Positions 1 to 9,566 of a stretch of DNA of 13,510 nt are shown in pieces. A program made the translations under genes and the position numbers. Source of the stretch: Eubacteriaceae bacterium (GTDB lineage: Bacteria; Bacillota; Clostridia; Lachnospirales; Lachnospiraceae); contig CABIYF010000040.1 in NCBI GenBank assembly GCA_902362875.1, positions 1-13,510 of the forward strand. The letters are read 5' to 3'. The notes beneath the pieces were generated by a model. It had not been told where the DNA came from. It did not search any database and saw only the letters and a list, made by a program, of their open reading frames with translations. Each line of letters opens with the position of its first letter. Positions within the stretch are counted from its first letter, which is position 1.

Positions 1-362
1 GCTGCGAGCCAAAATGCCCGCAGCTACGGTCAAACAATCAACCACAGGGCGCTGCGAATTTGTAAAAAACGCACTTAAAATCTGCTAATCGTTGCCACCG
101 ATATATGATAAATATTTGTGCTTATCTTATTTCTATCTCATACAACGGAACGCTATTCAAACCACTACAGAGTGTGTATGTTAAACGATATGAATTAATA
201 ATTTTTGTATTTATGAACGGAAAATGAAAGAAATCAAACAACACCGATTTGTCGAGATGTTTGAAAGTATAAAAACTTGTATTCTGTCTTGAAAAACCTA
301 ATTTACAGCCAATAACATTCTCCACACACATCCAGTAGTGGTTTCGATTACGTAAATTATTT
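1..362. other. Intergenic stretch with no credible gene
   Basis: This AT-rich stretch holds no gene I can support. The only open frame of note (122-331, minus, 69 codons) lacks a ribosome site before its ATG and encodes a Phe/Tyr/Asn-rich peptide typical of AT-rich noncoding DNA. The first 24 bases can form a small hairpin (GCTGCG at 1-6 with CGCAGC at 19-24). The first 60 or so bases look richer in GC than what follows, so an unseen gene or RNA to the left may end near here. I see no convincing promoter in either direction. Confidence 0.6.
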
Positions 363-514
363 GAATATTATAAAAAGGGTTATCTGTCTGCGACCGTAGG
401 AACACGCCTGCACTTTGCTCCTGGATGGTCGTTAGACCATTCAGGAGCTTAGTACAGCTGCGTGTGAGTCGAGCGAAAGCGCGTCGCAGACAGATAACCC
501 TTTTTATAATATTC
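363..514. repeat. 152-bp palindromic element with perfect 32-bp inverted arms
   Basis: The arms 363-394 and 483-514 are exact reverse complements over 32 bases; the inner 18 are GGGTTATCTGTCTGCGAC. The 88-base core holds further nested pairing. ACACGC (402-407) pairs with GCGTGT (460-465). A hairpin joins GCTCCTG/ATGGTC (417-423, 425-430) to GACCAT/CAGGAGC (435-440, 442-448) across a GTTA loop. Each arm carries a run of five A or T, so a transcript from either strand would form a very stable stem followed by U residues, fitting a bidirectional terminator. It lies 38 bp past the stop of the membrane zinc-ribbon gene and could end that operon. The long perfect arms and compound core look more like a MITE-like or repeated palindromic element, or a structured RNA, than a simple terminator. 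The structure is seen directly; the role is inferred. Confidence 0.85.
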
Positions 515-552
515 CACCAATAATTTTCGGCATCAACTACAAATTACAATTT

Positions 553-1533
553 CTACTTCTTCACTCCCATATCATCCTCTTTAAACTGTTCAAATGTTCT
601 CATCTGATAAGTAGAATTTGTAAATGAGCATCCGCGGTACATGCAATCCACTACATAATTAATCTCTTTATATTCATCTTTATAATCTGAATCAACGAAA
701 TTAATCTGCATCACGTAATCTTTTTTGCCATCACTTGTGATCAGTACATATTGGCATTTTGTTTTTGCGCTGTCTAAGTATCCCATGACGATCATGCTTG
801 ATTTTCCTTGGTATAATTTTGGAGTTTTGCCGCCTTGTGGATATGTGAATGTAACTTTCTTGATAGCTTTCTTCTTTTGTTTGTATAATTTCTGGACGCT
901 TTTTACTGCGTTACCTAATCCGGCTTTTTGTGATGAGATGACTGCTTTTACTTCGTAGTCGTCGTCCTTATCGCTGTTTGCGTATTCTAAAGTGTATTGG
1001 TTTCCTGCATCATTTACATAACTGCGGTTAAATAAATATTTTGGGTAAGCGAATTCAAATGAATTGTCATCACTGCTTACATATTCATAATCGTCAGCGT
1101 CTGTACATGCAGATAAATCCATACTTTCATTGTCTGTATAGGATAATGCCTGGGATTTATCTGTGTCACTGTTGTTTTCGGTATCCCCATCTGCTACATC
1201 TTCTCCGCTGTTATCGCTGCTTTTTTTGTTTTCCGTTGTTTTTGCTGTCGTTTTATCTTCTGTTGTTGCTGTTACTTCTTTTTTGTCTCCAGAGTTAAAA
1301 TACTGAAATGCAAATACTACAGCTATAACGACGATTACACATGCCAGAATAATGATCCAGTTCTTTGATGATAATTTTCCTGCATGATTTGGTTGTTTTG
1401 TTTCATTCTGAGGTTCTGTGTACAGCTGTTCTGGCTGTTTTGGCTGTTGTGGTGGTACTACTAATTTCGCACCGCAGTTTGCACAGAATCTTGCATCGTC
1501 TTTATTTTTTGTTCCACATTTTTTACAATACAT
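553..1533 (-). CDS. Membrane-anchored zinc-ribbon protein with extracytoplasmic domain
   Basis: This 326-residue protein opens with one zinc ribbon (Cys3, Cys6, Cys17, Cys20). A Pro/Gln-rich linker follows, then a single hydrophobic helix at about 59-79, a Thr/Ser/Asp/Asn-rich low-complexity stretch at about 85-150, and a C-terminal domain of about 170 residues rich in Tyr, Lys and Asp that I do not recognise. With no signal peptide before the helix, the ribbon should be cytoplasmic and the C-terminal domain outside. The start is supported by AAGGAG about 8 bases upstream of the ATG. Only 11 bases separate it from the stop of the soluble zinc-ribbon gene, so the two almost certainly form an operon. 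Such proteins are common in Clostridia, but their role is poorly defined. Sensing or binding at the membrane is possible; I assign no specific function. Confidence 0.9.
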   Translation of the reverse strand: MYCKKCGTKNKDDARFCANCGAKLVVPPQQPKQPEQLYTEPQNETKQPNHAGKLSSKNWIIILACVIVVIAVVFAFQYFNSGDKKEVTATTEDKTTAKTTENKKSSDNSGEDVADGDTENNSDTDKSQALSYTDNESMDLSACTDADDYEYVSSDDNSFEFAYPKYLFNRSYVNDAGNQYTLEYANSDKDDDYEVKAVISSQKAGLGNAVKSVQKLYKQKKKAIKKVTFTYPQGGKTPKLYQGKSSMIVMGYLDSAKTKCQYVLITSDGKKDYVMQINFVDSDYKDEYKEINYVVDCMYRGCSFTNSTYQMRTFEQFKEDDMGVKK

Positions 1534-1544
1534 ATAGATTCTCC

Positions 1545-2075
1545 TTAATCATTTTTTGTTCCGCAATAAATACAGAATATCGCATCTTCTTCTAAAAGTT
1601 CTCCACAATTTTTACAGTGTTTTGGTTCTGGTTGCGCTGGCTGTATTTCCTGCTCTGGTTCTGATACTTTTGTGCCGCAGCTTCTGCAGAATCTGTCTCC
1701 TTCATGTAACAGGCTTCCGCAATTTGGGCAGACATTCTCATCTTGTTCTTCCTCTTCTTCTGGCAGTTTGCATCCACATTCCCCACAAAATAAACTGTCT
1801 TTTGCATTCTTTGTTCCGCACTGTGGACATATTTTCGGATCTTCCAGTGTAAGATCTAGAATCTGCTGATCCATCTGATTGATTTCCTGATACTGGACTT
1901 TGATTTCCTGACATAATTCAGAAAAGTCTTTCTCTGGATCTTTTGCATATTTCACATAATATGCTTCTCCGAGCTTTGTAAAATTTTCCTGTATTTCTTT
2001 TTCTTTGGCTGTAATCTGGTCTTTTATTGCGTTGACTAATTCCTCTGCATTCTCAATGTTGTCTGGCATTGGCAT
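1545..2075 (-). CDS. Soluble triple zinc-ribbon protein with N-terminal coiled coil
   Basis: This 176-residue protein has an N-terminal helical, probably coiled-coil segment (about 6-75, rich in Glu, Lys and Gln). Three evenly spaced double-CxxC zinc ribbons follow: Cys83/86/97/100, Cys116/119/130/133 and Cys154/157/168/171. Acidic or Pro/Gln-rich linkers separate them. There is no signal peptide or membrane segment, so it should be cytoplasmic. The start ATG follows an AAGGGGG ribosome site by about 9 bases; a second ATG two codons later (MPMP) is an alternative. It is the first gene of a two-gene operon with the membrane zinc-ribbon protein, driven by the promoter at 2117-2145. Ribbons of this kind bind zinc and may mediate protein or nucleic-acid contacts. 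A physical partnership with the membrane protein is plausible but inferred only from gene order and the shared ribbon type. Confidence 0.9.
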   Translation of the reverse strand: MPMPDNIENAEELVNAIKDQITAKEKEIQENFTKLGEAYYVKYAKDPEKDFSELCQEIKVQYQEINQMDQQILDLTLEDPKICPQCGTKNAKDSLFCGECGCKLPEEEEEQDENVCPNCGSLLHEGDRFCRSCGTKVSEPEQEIQPAQPEPKHCKNCGELLEEDAIFCIYCGTKND

Positions 2076-2116
2076 CTGGCTGGTCCCCCTTATATATTTT
2101 TAATTCTTTTAAAGTC

Positions 2117-2145
2117 AGTATAGCATTTCTTTTTTTTCCTTTCAA
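2117..2145 (-). promoter_or_regulatory. SigA-type promoter of the zinc-ribbon operon
   Basis: Read on the minus strand, a -35 box TTGAAA (2140-2145) is followed after exactly 17 bases by a -10 box TATACT (2117-2122). The A-rich spacer is typical of Firmicutes housekeeping promoters. Transcription would start near 2110, about 35 bases before the ATG at 2075. The terminator of the LRR gene lies just upstream, so the zinc-ribbon operon appears to be transcribed independently. Confidence 0.8.
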
Positions 2146-2160
2146 TTATTGCTGGTGCAT

Positions 2161-2204
2161 AAAACAGAAAAAGAACAGCTGGTCTTATCAACCGCTGTCC
2201 TTTT
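2161..2204 (-). terminator. Rho-independent terminator after the LRR/Ig-like gene
   Basis: On the minus strand GGACAGC (2194-2200) pairs with GCTGTTC (2173-2179, one G-U pair). An inner GGT/ACC extension (2191-2193 with 2181-2183) closes a 7-base loop, with one unpaired base. A U-rich tract follows (complement of 2172 downward). It lies about 40 bases past the stop of the LRR gene and ends transcripts coming from it or from the inserted element. Confidence 0.8.
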
Positions 2205-2241
2205 CCTAATAGCTTAAATCTAACAGCCTATTTATTTTTGA

Positions 2242-5200
2242 TTATTTAATCTTAATCGTGATGGTTGCTTTCTTGCCAGTTCCATCTGTTGCCGCTGCTG
2301 TAATCTTCACGGACTTTTTCTTGCCAGCCTTTAATGCCTTTACTTTTCCTGAAGATGAAACAGTTGCATATTTGGTATTGCTGCTTGTCCATTTCAATTT
2401 CTTATTGGCACCTTTTGTGGCAGTTACTTTTGCTTTGAGACTTAATGTCTTGCCTGCGTTAACTGTCTTTTTGCCAGTGATCTTGATCTTCTTCACTTCA
2501 CCTTTAGCGATCTTGATCTTGATAGAGGCCTTCTTCTTGCTTCCATCTTTGGCTGTTGCTGTGATCGTTACCGTCTTTCCTCCGGCTTTCTTATTGACTG
2601 CCACAGTTCCATTCTTATCTACCGTTGCATATTTGCTGTTGCTTGTAGACCATGTCACTGCTTTGTTCGCTGCTTTGGCTGGTGTAACGGTCGCTTTTAA
2701 TTTAATCTTCTTGCCTGGTGCAACATTCGTTGTTGGAGACTGTATTGTAATCTTTGTTACTTTTATTACCTGTGGTTTTGGTTTCTCCGTTGTTGGCTGT
2801 TGTGGCTTCTCTGTTGTTGGCTCATCTGGTTTTGGTGGCTGTGGTTCTTCTTTCTTTTCAACCGTAACTGTAATGGTTCTTGCAGATTCTTTATCGCTAT
2901 TGTAAATAGATACTTTCGTTGTTCCTGCTGCTTTTCCTGTAATAACCAGAGTTCCATCTTTGATCTGTGCATCGGCAATACTGCTGTCTGCAGCTTCTGC
3001 TTTCGCATCTGCTGACAGAATTCCTTTTGGTGTAATATCCTGTGTCTTGGTTTCTCCTTCTGTCATGGATACATCTTTAAGACTTAATAATGCTAACTGA
3101 TCACTTTCCTTAATGCTGTTGTCTTGCAGATTTACATCTGTAAGCTTTGTTAATCCTTTCAATGCATCAATATTAGTTACAGATGTTGATCTCAATGTAA
3201 GGCTTGTCAGATTTGTAAGATTTGCTAATAAACTGATATCTTTCAACTGGGCATCGTTTACAAACTCTACTTTCTTACAATTCACAGCCTTGTCAATACC
3301 CGTCAGATCTGAAAGTGTCTCACTGTTTTTCACAATGATATCGTCTACATTCTGAATCTCTTCTGTTGAGATCATTCCATCCAAATTCGTGTCTGCAGAT
3401 TTGCCATTGTTCAGCATTCCTTTGTACAGATCATAGTCTTTGATAACAACTGCATTCTTGTCTGCCGTATTTACTGTAAATGTTGTTTCTTCAACATTTT
3501 TTATTTCTCCATTCTTTAGTGTGATCTCGGCACTTACTTTTACAGTTCCTTCTTCTTTTGCCTGTGGTGTGTAAGTTCCATCCGCATTCTGAATCATGGA
3601 TAAAATGCCGTCTTTGCTGTAATTATATTTTACAGACTCAATATCGCTGGCTTTTACATTTGCAAATTCGTATTGTTTAAATACTCCCAGTTTTGTTGTC
3701 TTGGATGCATCAGCAAATTCCACTTTCTTTTCCGGTTCTTGTTCTGTCACATTGATATTGATTGTCTTTGTTTCAGAACCCATCTGAATTGTCAGTGTTG
3801 TTGTTCCTTTATTCTTTGCTTTTATCTCAATATAAGAATTCAGGATATCTTCTTCATCTGCTGCATCTTCACCTTCTGGTGTTACAATCTTAGCTTCTGC
3901 AATGTTGCTGTCTGCAACTGTTACTTTATCTGTTTCTTTTAATAATCCAGCTGGTTTGACAGCTTTTGTTTCTGTCTGTCCGACAGTTAAAGAAATACTA
4001 TCTGTGCTGATCAGTTCCTTGCGTACACTATTTGGTGCATTGGCTGGTAATGTGATCTTCTCAAACTGAGATTTGTGGTCGATCAATGGTTTGAAATCGG
4101 TGATCAGTTCGTCATTCTCAAGATTGATCTCTTTTAATTTCGGCATGTCATTTACAAATGATAAGTCTGTGATTCCTTTGTTATCTGACAGATCAATGCT
4201 CTCGCAATTAACTGCTTTCTTTAGATAACTTAAATCACTGTCACTGATCCTACTGTAATGTCCTTCGATTTTTACTGCCTTTTTGATCTCATCTGTATCA
4301 ATTCGATAATCTTTCTTGCCACTGATACTTCCGTCAACGGACTTGCCATTTGCATCTTTCAGTGTTGTAAAGATCCTATAACTTGCGATTGGCACGATAT
4401 TCTCTGGTGCTTCTGTTACTGTGACTTTTTGCTGTGTTTTATATTCTTTTTTATTTGTGCCTGTAAAATATGCATCTAATACCGCTGTTCCTGTTGTCTT
4501 TGGTTCATAATGAAGCATATTGTCATCATCTACATCAATAGTTCTGATAATGTCATAATCTGCATCTCCTGCTGGATAAATTGTATAGTCTCCATTCATG
4601 TAATCTAGGTTTTCCGCATTCTTTAATTCAATCAGTGAAAAATCACCAATAGAAATCGTTACCTGATCTGATTTGAATCCAGGGTTTTGTTCATTCTCTT
4701 TTACGACACTGACTGGAATTGTCTTGTATGTTACGCCATTATTCTTAAATAACAGATTCGCTGTTGTTCCTGCGGAACCTGATTTGGCATACAGTTCAAC
4801 ATTTGTTCCCTCCTGATAAACTGTGATTCCATCCACATCACGATCCAGCACAACTTCATCACTGGATCTTAGAATTCCAACTGGCCTGATTAACTGGCAT
4901 CGTTCATATGAAGTATATTCGTTAGTAAATAAACGTTCATTTTCTTCTAAAACAATCTTATCTGTTCTGATCAGGCTTAGGCGATCTTCTGCCGAAATAT
5001 CATCATTGTCTGGAAGGTATAAGGCATCTAACTTATCTAAACCTTTCAGTACACTTACATCGTTAAATCTAGTATCTCGAAGGCTAAGATATTCAAGATC
5101 TTTTAATTGTGCTAATACTGAAAAATCAGTGATATTTTCGGAATAACTTAATCCCAGCTTCTTCAAATTCTTTAACTCTTTAAGACCGCTGATATCTTTT

Positions 5201-7662
5201 ATTGTACTATCATACAGCTCCAGACTTTCCAGTTTTGCTAATTGATTAATTCCATCCAAATTTGCAGGTTCTGCTCTTCTTAATTCCAGTGATGTCAGAT
5301 TCTTTAGATTCTTTAATGCAGAGAAATCTTTTACTTTTTGTGTCTGCTGTGTCATCGTAAATTTCTGAAGATTCTCAATTTTATTCTCATCTGACGTAAA
5401 TTGATTAAATTCATCTTGTGAAATATCAAGCATGTATAATTCTAATCTATTTATTTTTGTAAGTTTGGATAATAGAGTTTCTATGTCAGAATATTTTAAA
5501 TCATCATAATTCTCTATTGTTAATTCCTCACAATTAACCGCCTGATCTAATCCTGAAAGATTATCTTCTATAGATTCAGCATCCGTATCATCTAAATAAA
5601 TCTTTTTAATCTTCTTGATATCATCCTCTGTAATCTTATAGTCAGTATCTTTGATATCGTTATATTCATATAATCTGTCATATGTGTTCACTGTCTTGAT
5701 CGGTACAAGTTTTTGGTTTCCATCTGCTTTTTTAACTGTAACTGTTATTGTATCTTTATAGATCGTTCCATCACTCTTCTTAAATGTACCTTCAATCTGT
5801 GTTGTACCCTCATTCTTTGGTTCATAGTGATATTCCCCTCCATTATAAGTTTCGGCAATATTTACTATGTTCTTATTTTTTGAAGATAAAGTTACCTGAT
5901 TTATTGAAGATGCATTTTTATATTTGACTTCACTTAGATTACCAATGTATAAATCTTCTGCTTCTTTTGCAAATCCTGGTGCTTTTGCACTTGCTTTCTT
6001 GATCTCAACTGGTATCTCAACTTTCTGATCTGCAGCTTTTTTATTTGTGATGATCAGAGTGCATGTTTTAGATCCTTCTGATTCTCGTGCATCGATATTG
6101 ATCTTTCCATTTCCTTTATTCGTTACTTTAATGGAATCATCGCCTTCTATCGTGCATACATCGCTTTTATCGAGAATCTTAGCTGGTTTTATTGTTACTT
6201 CTTTCTGCGCTCCTGCTTCAACCGTTATCTTCTCGTCATTTTTTATAAAGCTTAATCTGTCTGCTGCTGATACTTTACTTCCTTTTAAGTATAGAGTTGT
6301 CAGCTGATCTTTGACATTTTCTAAAGCTGAAATATCACTTACTCCTGTATAGGACAGATCTACTGTTTTTAATTTTGTTAATTTGCTAAGCTGGCTGATG
6401 TCTTTTAAATTTCTGCAATTGGACAGATTGATCCATGTACATTCTGTTGCATACTCAACCCCAGAAAGATTTGTAAAATCTCCATTCCTTCTTTCAATTG
6501 TCTTAATCTTATCAGTGTCTGTTTTCTTGATACAGTCTGTCTTATCTCTGTCATCCCAGTCACATATCATTGCCTGATATAATTCATAATCTGTAACTGG
6601 AACAATACTGTCATCTGTTCCAACATTGACTGTTATCGTATCACTGTAAGTCATTCCATCTGCTTTAAATGACATCGTAATGTTGGCTGTTCCTTTGGAT
6701 TTTGGCTCTAGATAATAATGAATTTCGTCTTCTTCCGTTTCATAATTATAGCGTTCTTCTGCATGGATAGTTACAACATCTGGATTATCAGATTCTGGAT
6801 CTTCCACAACTTTCGCATTGTCCATGTTCTTTAGACTGATCTCACTGAATCTTCCGATACTTGCATCCATGGTTTCTTTTGCAAATCCTGGTGCATTTTT
6901 ATCTTTTTCTATTACATTAACATCAATGGTTTTTGTTGCTCCACTTTCTGTTGTGATCGTCAGGGTTGTCTTCTTACCAGCCTGTCCTTTTTTCGCACTG
7001 ATAACTAATGTTTTGTCATCACTTTCATTATATTCCGTGTCTGCTTCAGCAACCTCTGTGTCTGCAATCTCTGCTGTATCAGTTTCTTCAAATAAGCCTG
7101 CTGGACGTATTACTTTCTCTGTTTTACCTCCCTCACATACTGTGACTGGTTCTGATGAGATCAGATCAAGACGGTCTTTATCTTCAATCTGTGTATCTTG
7201 AATATTCAGATAATCTAGCTGGTCTTTTAAAGTTTTTAAAGTATCTGTTTCGCTGATTCCTGTGCCTGCAAGATTCAGCTTTTTCAGCTTTTTAAGATTC
7301 TTAAGTTGTTTAATATCTGTAATATTATCGTTATATGGTAAATTTAAATCTTCACAATTTTCTGCTTGGCTGATCCAATCTAAATCTTCATTTGTTATAT
7401 TATCACTATTAAGATTTATATAAGTTTTCTCTTTTAGTGCTTCCCATGTAATATATGACTCATCATTTTCTCTTAAAGAAGAATACGCATTATATGATTT
7501 GATTGGAACTATATCATCTGCTGCTTCATCAATCGAAGCTTTGATCTCATCTCTATATTTTGTCCCATCTTCTGTTATAAAGATTCCTGTAACTGTAGCT
7601 TCTCCTTTACCTTGTGGCTCATATACATAAATTTCTCTACTATCCTGATCTTCATCAGTCGG
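2242..7662 (-). pseudogene. Giant LRR / Ig-like surface protein gene, 5' end removed by element insertion
   Basis: An open frame of 1806 codons whose 5' part is missing: the frame stays open up to a TGA at 7663-7665, inside element DNA, and its first 264 codons hold no ATG, GTG or TTG. The first possible start is the internal ATG at 6870. Signal peptide and N-terminus should lie beyond the element. Five modules begin with a V-(P/V)-I/V-x-x-Y/V motif (the last four at 90, 389, 826 and 1141, counting from that Met). Each has an acidic helix, leucine-rich repeats of the LxxLxxLxLxxTxI type, an Ig-like region with a PAGIL-like motif, and usually a second one starting APGFAKE. The last module keeps an EF-hand-like loop (Asp1160 to Glu1170, DTNLDGMISTE). 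A Pro/Thr/Glu linker (about 1341-1367) precedes two Lys-rich Big_2 domains (about 1370-1455 and 1456-1542). No LPXTG anchor is seen. The intact protein was probably a secreted or wall-associated adhesin-like protein, held by its cationic tail; that role is inferred. Confidence 0.85.
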
Positions 7663-9512
7663 TCATTTTTTGCGGACAGTTCAATACATGCCTGTCTGTT
7701 TCGCTCCCTGCTCCTGCGTTTCGTTTCCGTTCCTTGAACCTTTCTTATCCTTTTCCTGCACTCTGGGCAATACTTTGATATTGCAGAGCGGGGAACATAT
7801 TCAATGCCGCACACCGTACAATTCTTAGGCTTTAACGCTGTCCACCGCTTTGTCGGTGTGATATGTAATTCACCGACAAAGCCGATGAATTTATAGTAAA
7901 TCTTGATTTCTTGCCGCACCGTTCCGTCTATAAGTTTCTCACGTTCCGAAACAAGTATCTTGTCTATGAGTGCGTTTATGATGGTTGCGTCCAGTTCCTT
8001 AATGCCTTGATAGTTGCGGATTAGGGAGAGGAAGTCACGGACACCCTGCGACTTCTCATAGCTGTCGTTAAGCGTTTCCGTTACCTCTTTCAGCCTTGCT
8101 TCAATTTCAAGCTGCTCTTTCTGGTATTTCCCCGACATCATCTCAAAATTCCGCTCCGTAATACGCTCCATCACCTTATCTTCATAAAGGGAAGAAAACA
8201 GCCTGTCCAGTTCCGCAAGGCGTTTGTTCAGCTTTCTCTGCTCCTTTTCCAGTGCCTTTGCCCTGCTCTGGTCTGTTTCCGTGAGCCGCTTTTCAATCGC
8301 CCTCACCGCCTTTTCATCATTGACCGCCATATCCGCAAATCGGTTGATGTCGGCAAGAACAGCATTGAACAAGTCCCTCGCTTCAATGCTGTGTGCGGTA
8401 CACATGATATTACCGTATCTGCCATAATTATTGCAGGAATATTGCACGCAGTCGATGATGTCGGGGCGTTTCCTCCTGTTGGCACTCATAGCCCGCATAG
8501 CATAGCCGCAGTCCGCACACTTGATAACGCCTGCAAAGATGTTCTCAAAGCCGCCCTTGTTTTCTGGTAATCTGCGGCTTGTAATAAGCTGCTGTACGGT
8601 GTCAAATTCCTCCTGCGTGACTATCCCCTCGTGGGTGTCTGGTATCACTTCCCATTCTTCAGGCAGCTTAGAGGGGCGTTTCTTGCTTTTCATGTTGGCG
8701 GCAATCCGCTTGTAGCCTGCAAGGTTGCCCGCATATATCGGGCTTCTTAAAATGCCCCTTACACTGTTCTCGCTCCAAATATAACGGTTTTCCTCGTTAT
8801 CTTCAAAGTGCCGCTCATAGCCTGTTGCCCCCTGCGTAACCGCATAAGCGGCGGGGCGTAAGATATGCTGTTTGTTGATGTGCTTGCGGATTTTGGAGAT
8901 TCCATTGCCCGCTAACGCAAGGTCAAATATTTCTCTTACAACGTGTGCAACTTTATCATCAATCAATAGGTGATTATGGTCAGCAGGGTCTTTGACATAT
9001 CCATATGGTGCTGTCGTCCCCATGAATTTCCCCTGCTGAAACCTCGCACGGTACGCCGATTTTATCTTGACCGACACATCGGCAGAATACATTTCGTTTA
9101 GGATGTTGCGGAAAGGCGTGATGTCCATCGCTGATTTATTGAGCGTATCCACGCCGTCATTGACCGCTATATACCTCACGTTATGCTCTGGGAAAAAGAC
9201 TTCCAGATATAACCCACAATCAAGATAGTTCCTCCCCAGACGTGATAAATCTTTCGTGATAACGCAGTTTATCAGACCGTTTTCAATGTCCTTAAGCATT
9301 TCCTGAAAAGCTGGTCTTTGAAAATTTGTCCCAGAATACCCGTCGTCCACATACGTTTTTACCAGATTCCATCCCTGCTTTTTTACATAATCTGTGAGGA
9401 TGGATTTTTGTGTTGCGATGCTTGCACTCTCATTGTCCGTCCCGTCATCCTTTGACAGACGGCAGTAATTGCCGACATCATAAATCATATTTTTCGCTCT
9501 TATTCCTGCCAT
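7575..9512 (-). CDS. Large serine recombinase (element integrase/excisionase), hybrid C-terminus
   Basis: This 645-residue enzyme should integrate and excise the element through a Ser-DNA intermediate. The resolvase domain has the nucleophile in YCRLSKDD (Ser20) and the motifs DDGYSGTNFQRP (57-67) and KDLSRLGRNY (88-96). A Recombinase domain (about 165-310) is followed by a zinc ribbon (Cys332, Cys335, then Cys360 and Cys371), a coiled coil (about 400-480), and a region typical of the TnpX/TndX group. A second Cys4 finger (Cys565, 568, 582, 585) and an Arg/Lys-rich stretch (588-606) follow. GGAGG lies just upstream of the ATG. The frame crosses the element boundary near residue 619, so about 27 residues and the TAA come from the interrupted LRR gene read in another frame. 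In an excised circle the tail would differ. Activity in this hybrid form is plausible, since the catalytic and zinc-ribbon domains are intact. Confidence 0.95.
   Translation of the reverse strand: MAGIRAKNMIYDVGNYCRLSKDDGTDNESASIATQKSILTDYVKKQGWNLVKTYVDDGYSGTNFQRPAFQEMLKDIENGLINCVITKDLSRLGRNYLDCGLYLEVFFPEHNVRYIAVNDGVDTLNKSAMDITPFRNILNEMYSADVSVKIKSAYRARFQQGKFMGTTAPYGYVKDPADHNHLLIDDKVAHVVREIFDLALAGNGISKIRKHINKQHILRPAAYAVTQGATGYERHFEDNEENRYIWSENSVRGILRSPIYAGNLAGYKRIAANMKSKKRPSKLPEEWEVIPDTHEGIVTQEEFDTVQQLITSRRLPENKGGFENIFAGVIKCADCGYAMRAMSANRRKRPDIIDCVQYSCNNYGRYGNIMCTAHSIEARDLFNAVLADINRFADMAVNDEKAVRAIEKRLTETDQSRAKALEKEQRKLNKRLAELDRLFSSLYEDKVMERITERNFEMMSGKYQKEQLEIEARLKEVTETLNDSYEKSQGVRDFLSLIRNYQGIKELDATIINALIDKILVSEREKLIDGTVRQEIKIYYKFIGFVGELHITPTKRWTALKPKNCTVCGIEYVPRSAISKYCPECRKRIRKVQGTETKRRSRERNRQACIELSAKNDRLMKIRIVEKFMYMSHKVKEKLQLQESL
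7640..7670. other. Element-host junction (att site of the serine recombinase)
   Basis: To the left of about 7656, the minus-strand frame encodes acidic sequence (DEDQD, then IYVYEP) that matches the repeat pattern of the LRR protein. To the right, DNA is richer in GC and encodes the recombinase. The boundary must lie within a few codons of 7656-7662, because the LRR frame meets a TGA at 7663-7665. Large serine recombinases cross over at a 2-base core, often GA in the TnpX/TndX group, and several GA steps are present here. The exact core cannot be set without the other end or an empty site. Confidence 0.7.
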
Positions 9513-9566
9513 ATAATAAAACCTCCGTATCTGTCCTATCTGTTTTCATGTTCCATTGCGTACATT

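Noticed and set aside
122..331. 69-codon open frame on the minus strand
   Set aside because: It has no ribosome site before its ATG and an amino-acid make-up typical of AT-rich noncoding DNA; nothing in it resembles a known domain.
363..514. Riboswitch or known RNA family
   Set aside because: The structure lies after a gene rather than before one, and I could not match it to any known riboswitch or RNA consensus; I kept it as a palindromic repeat.
2258..2905. 215-codon open frame on the plus strand across the end of the LRR gene
   Set aside because: It is an antisense by-product of the Lys/Thr/Val-rich Big_2 coding region; its hydrophobic run reflects the complement of Lys codons.
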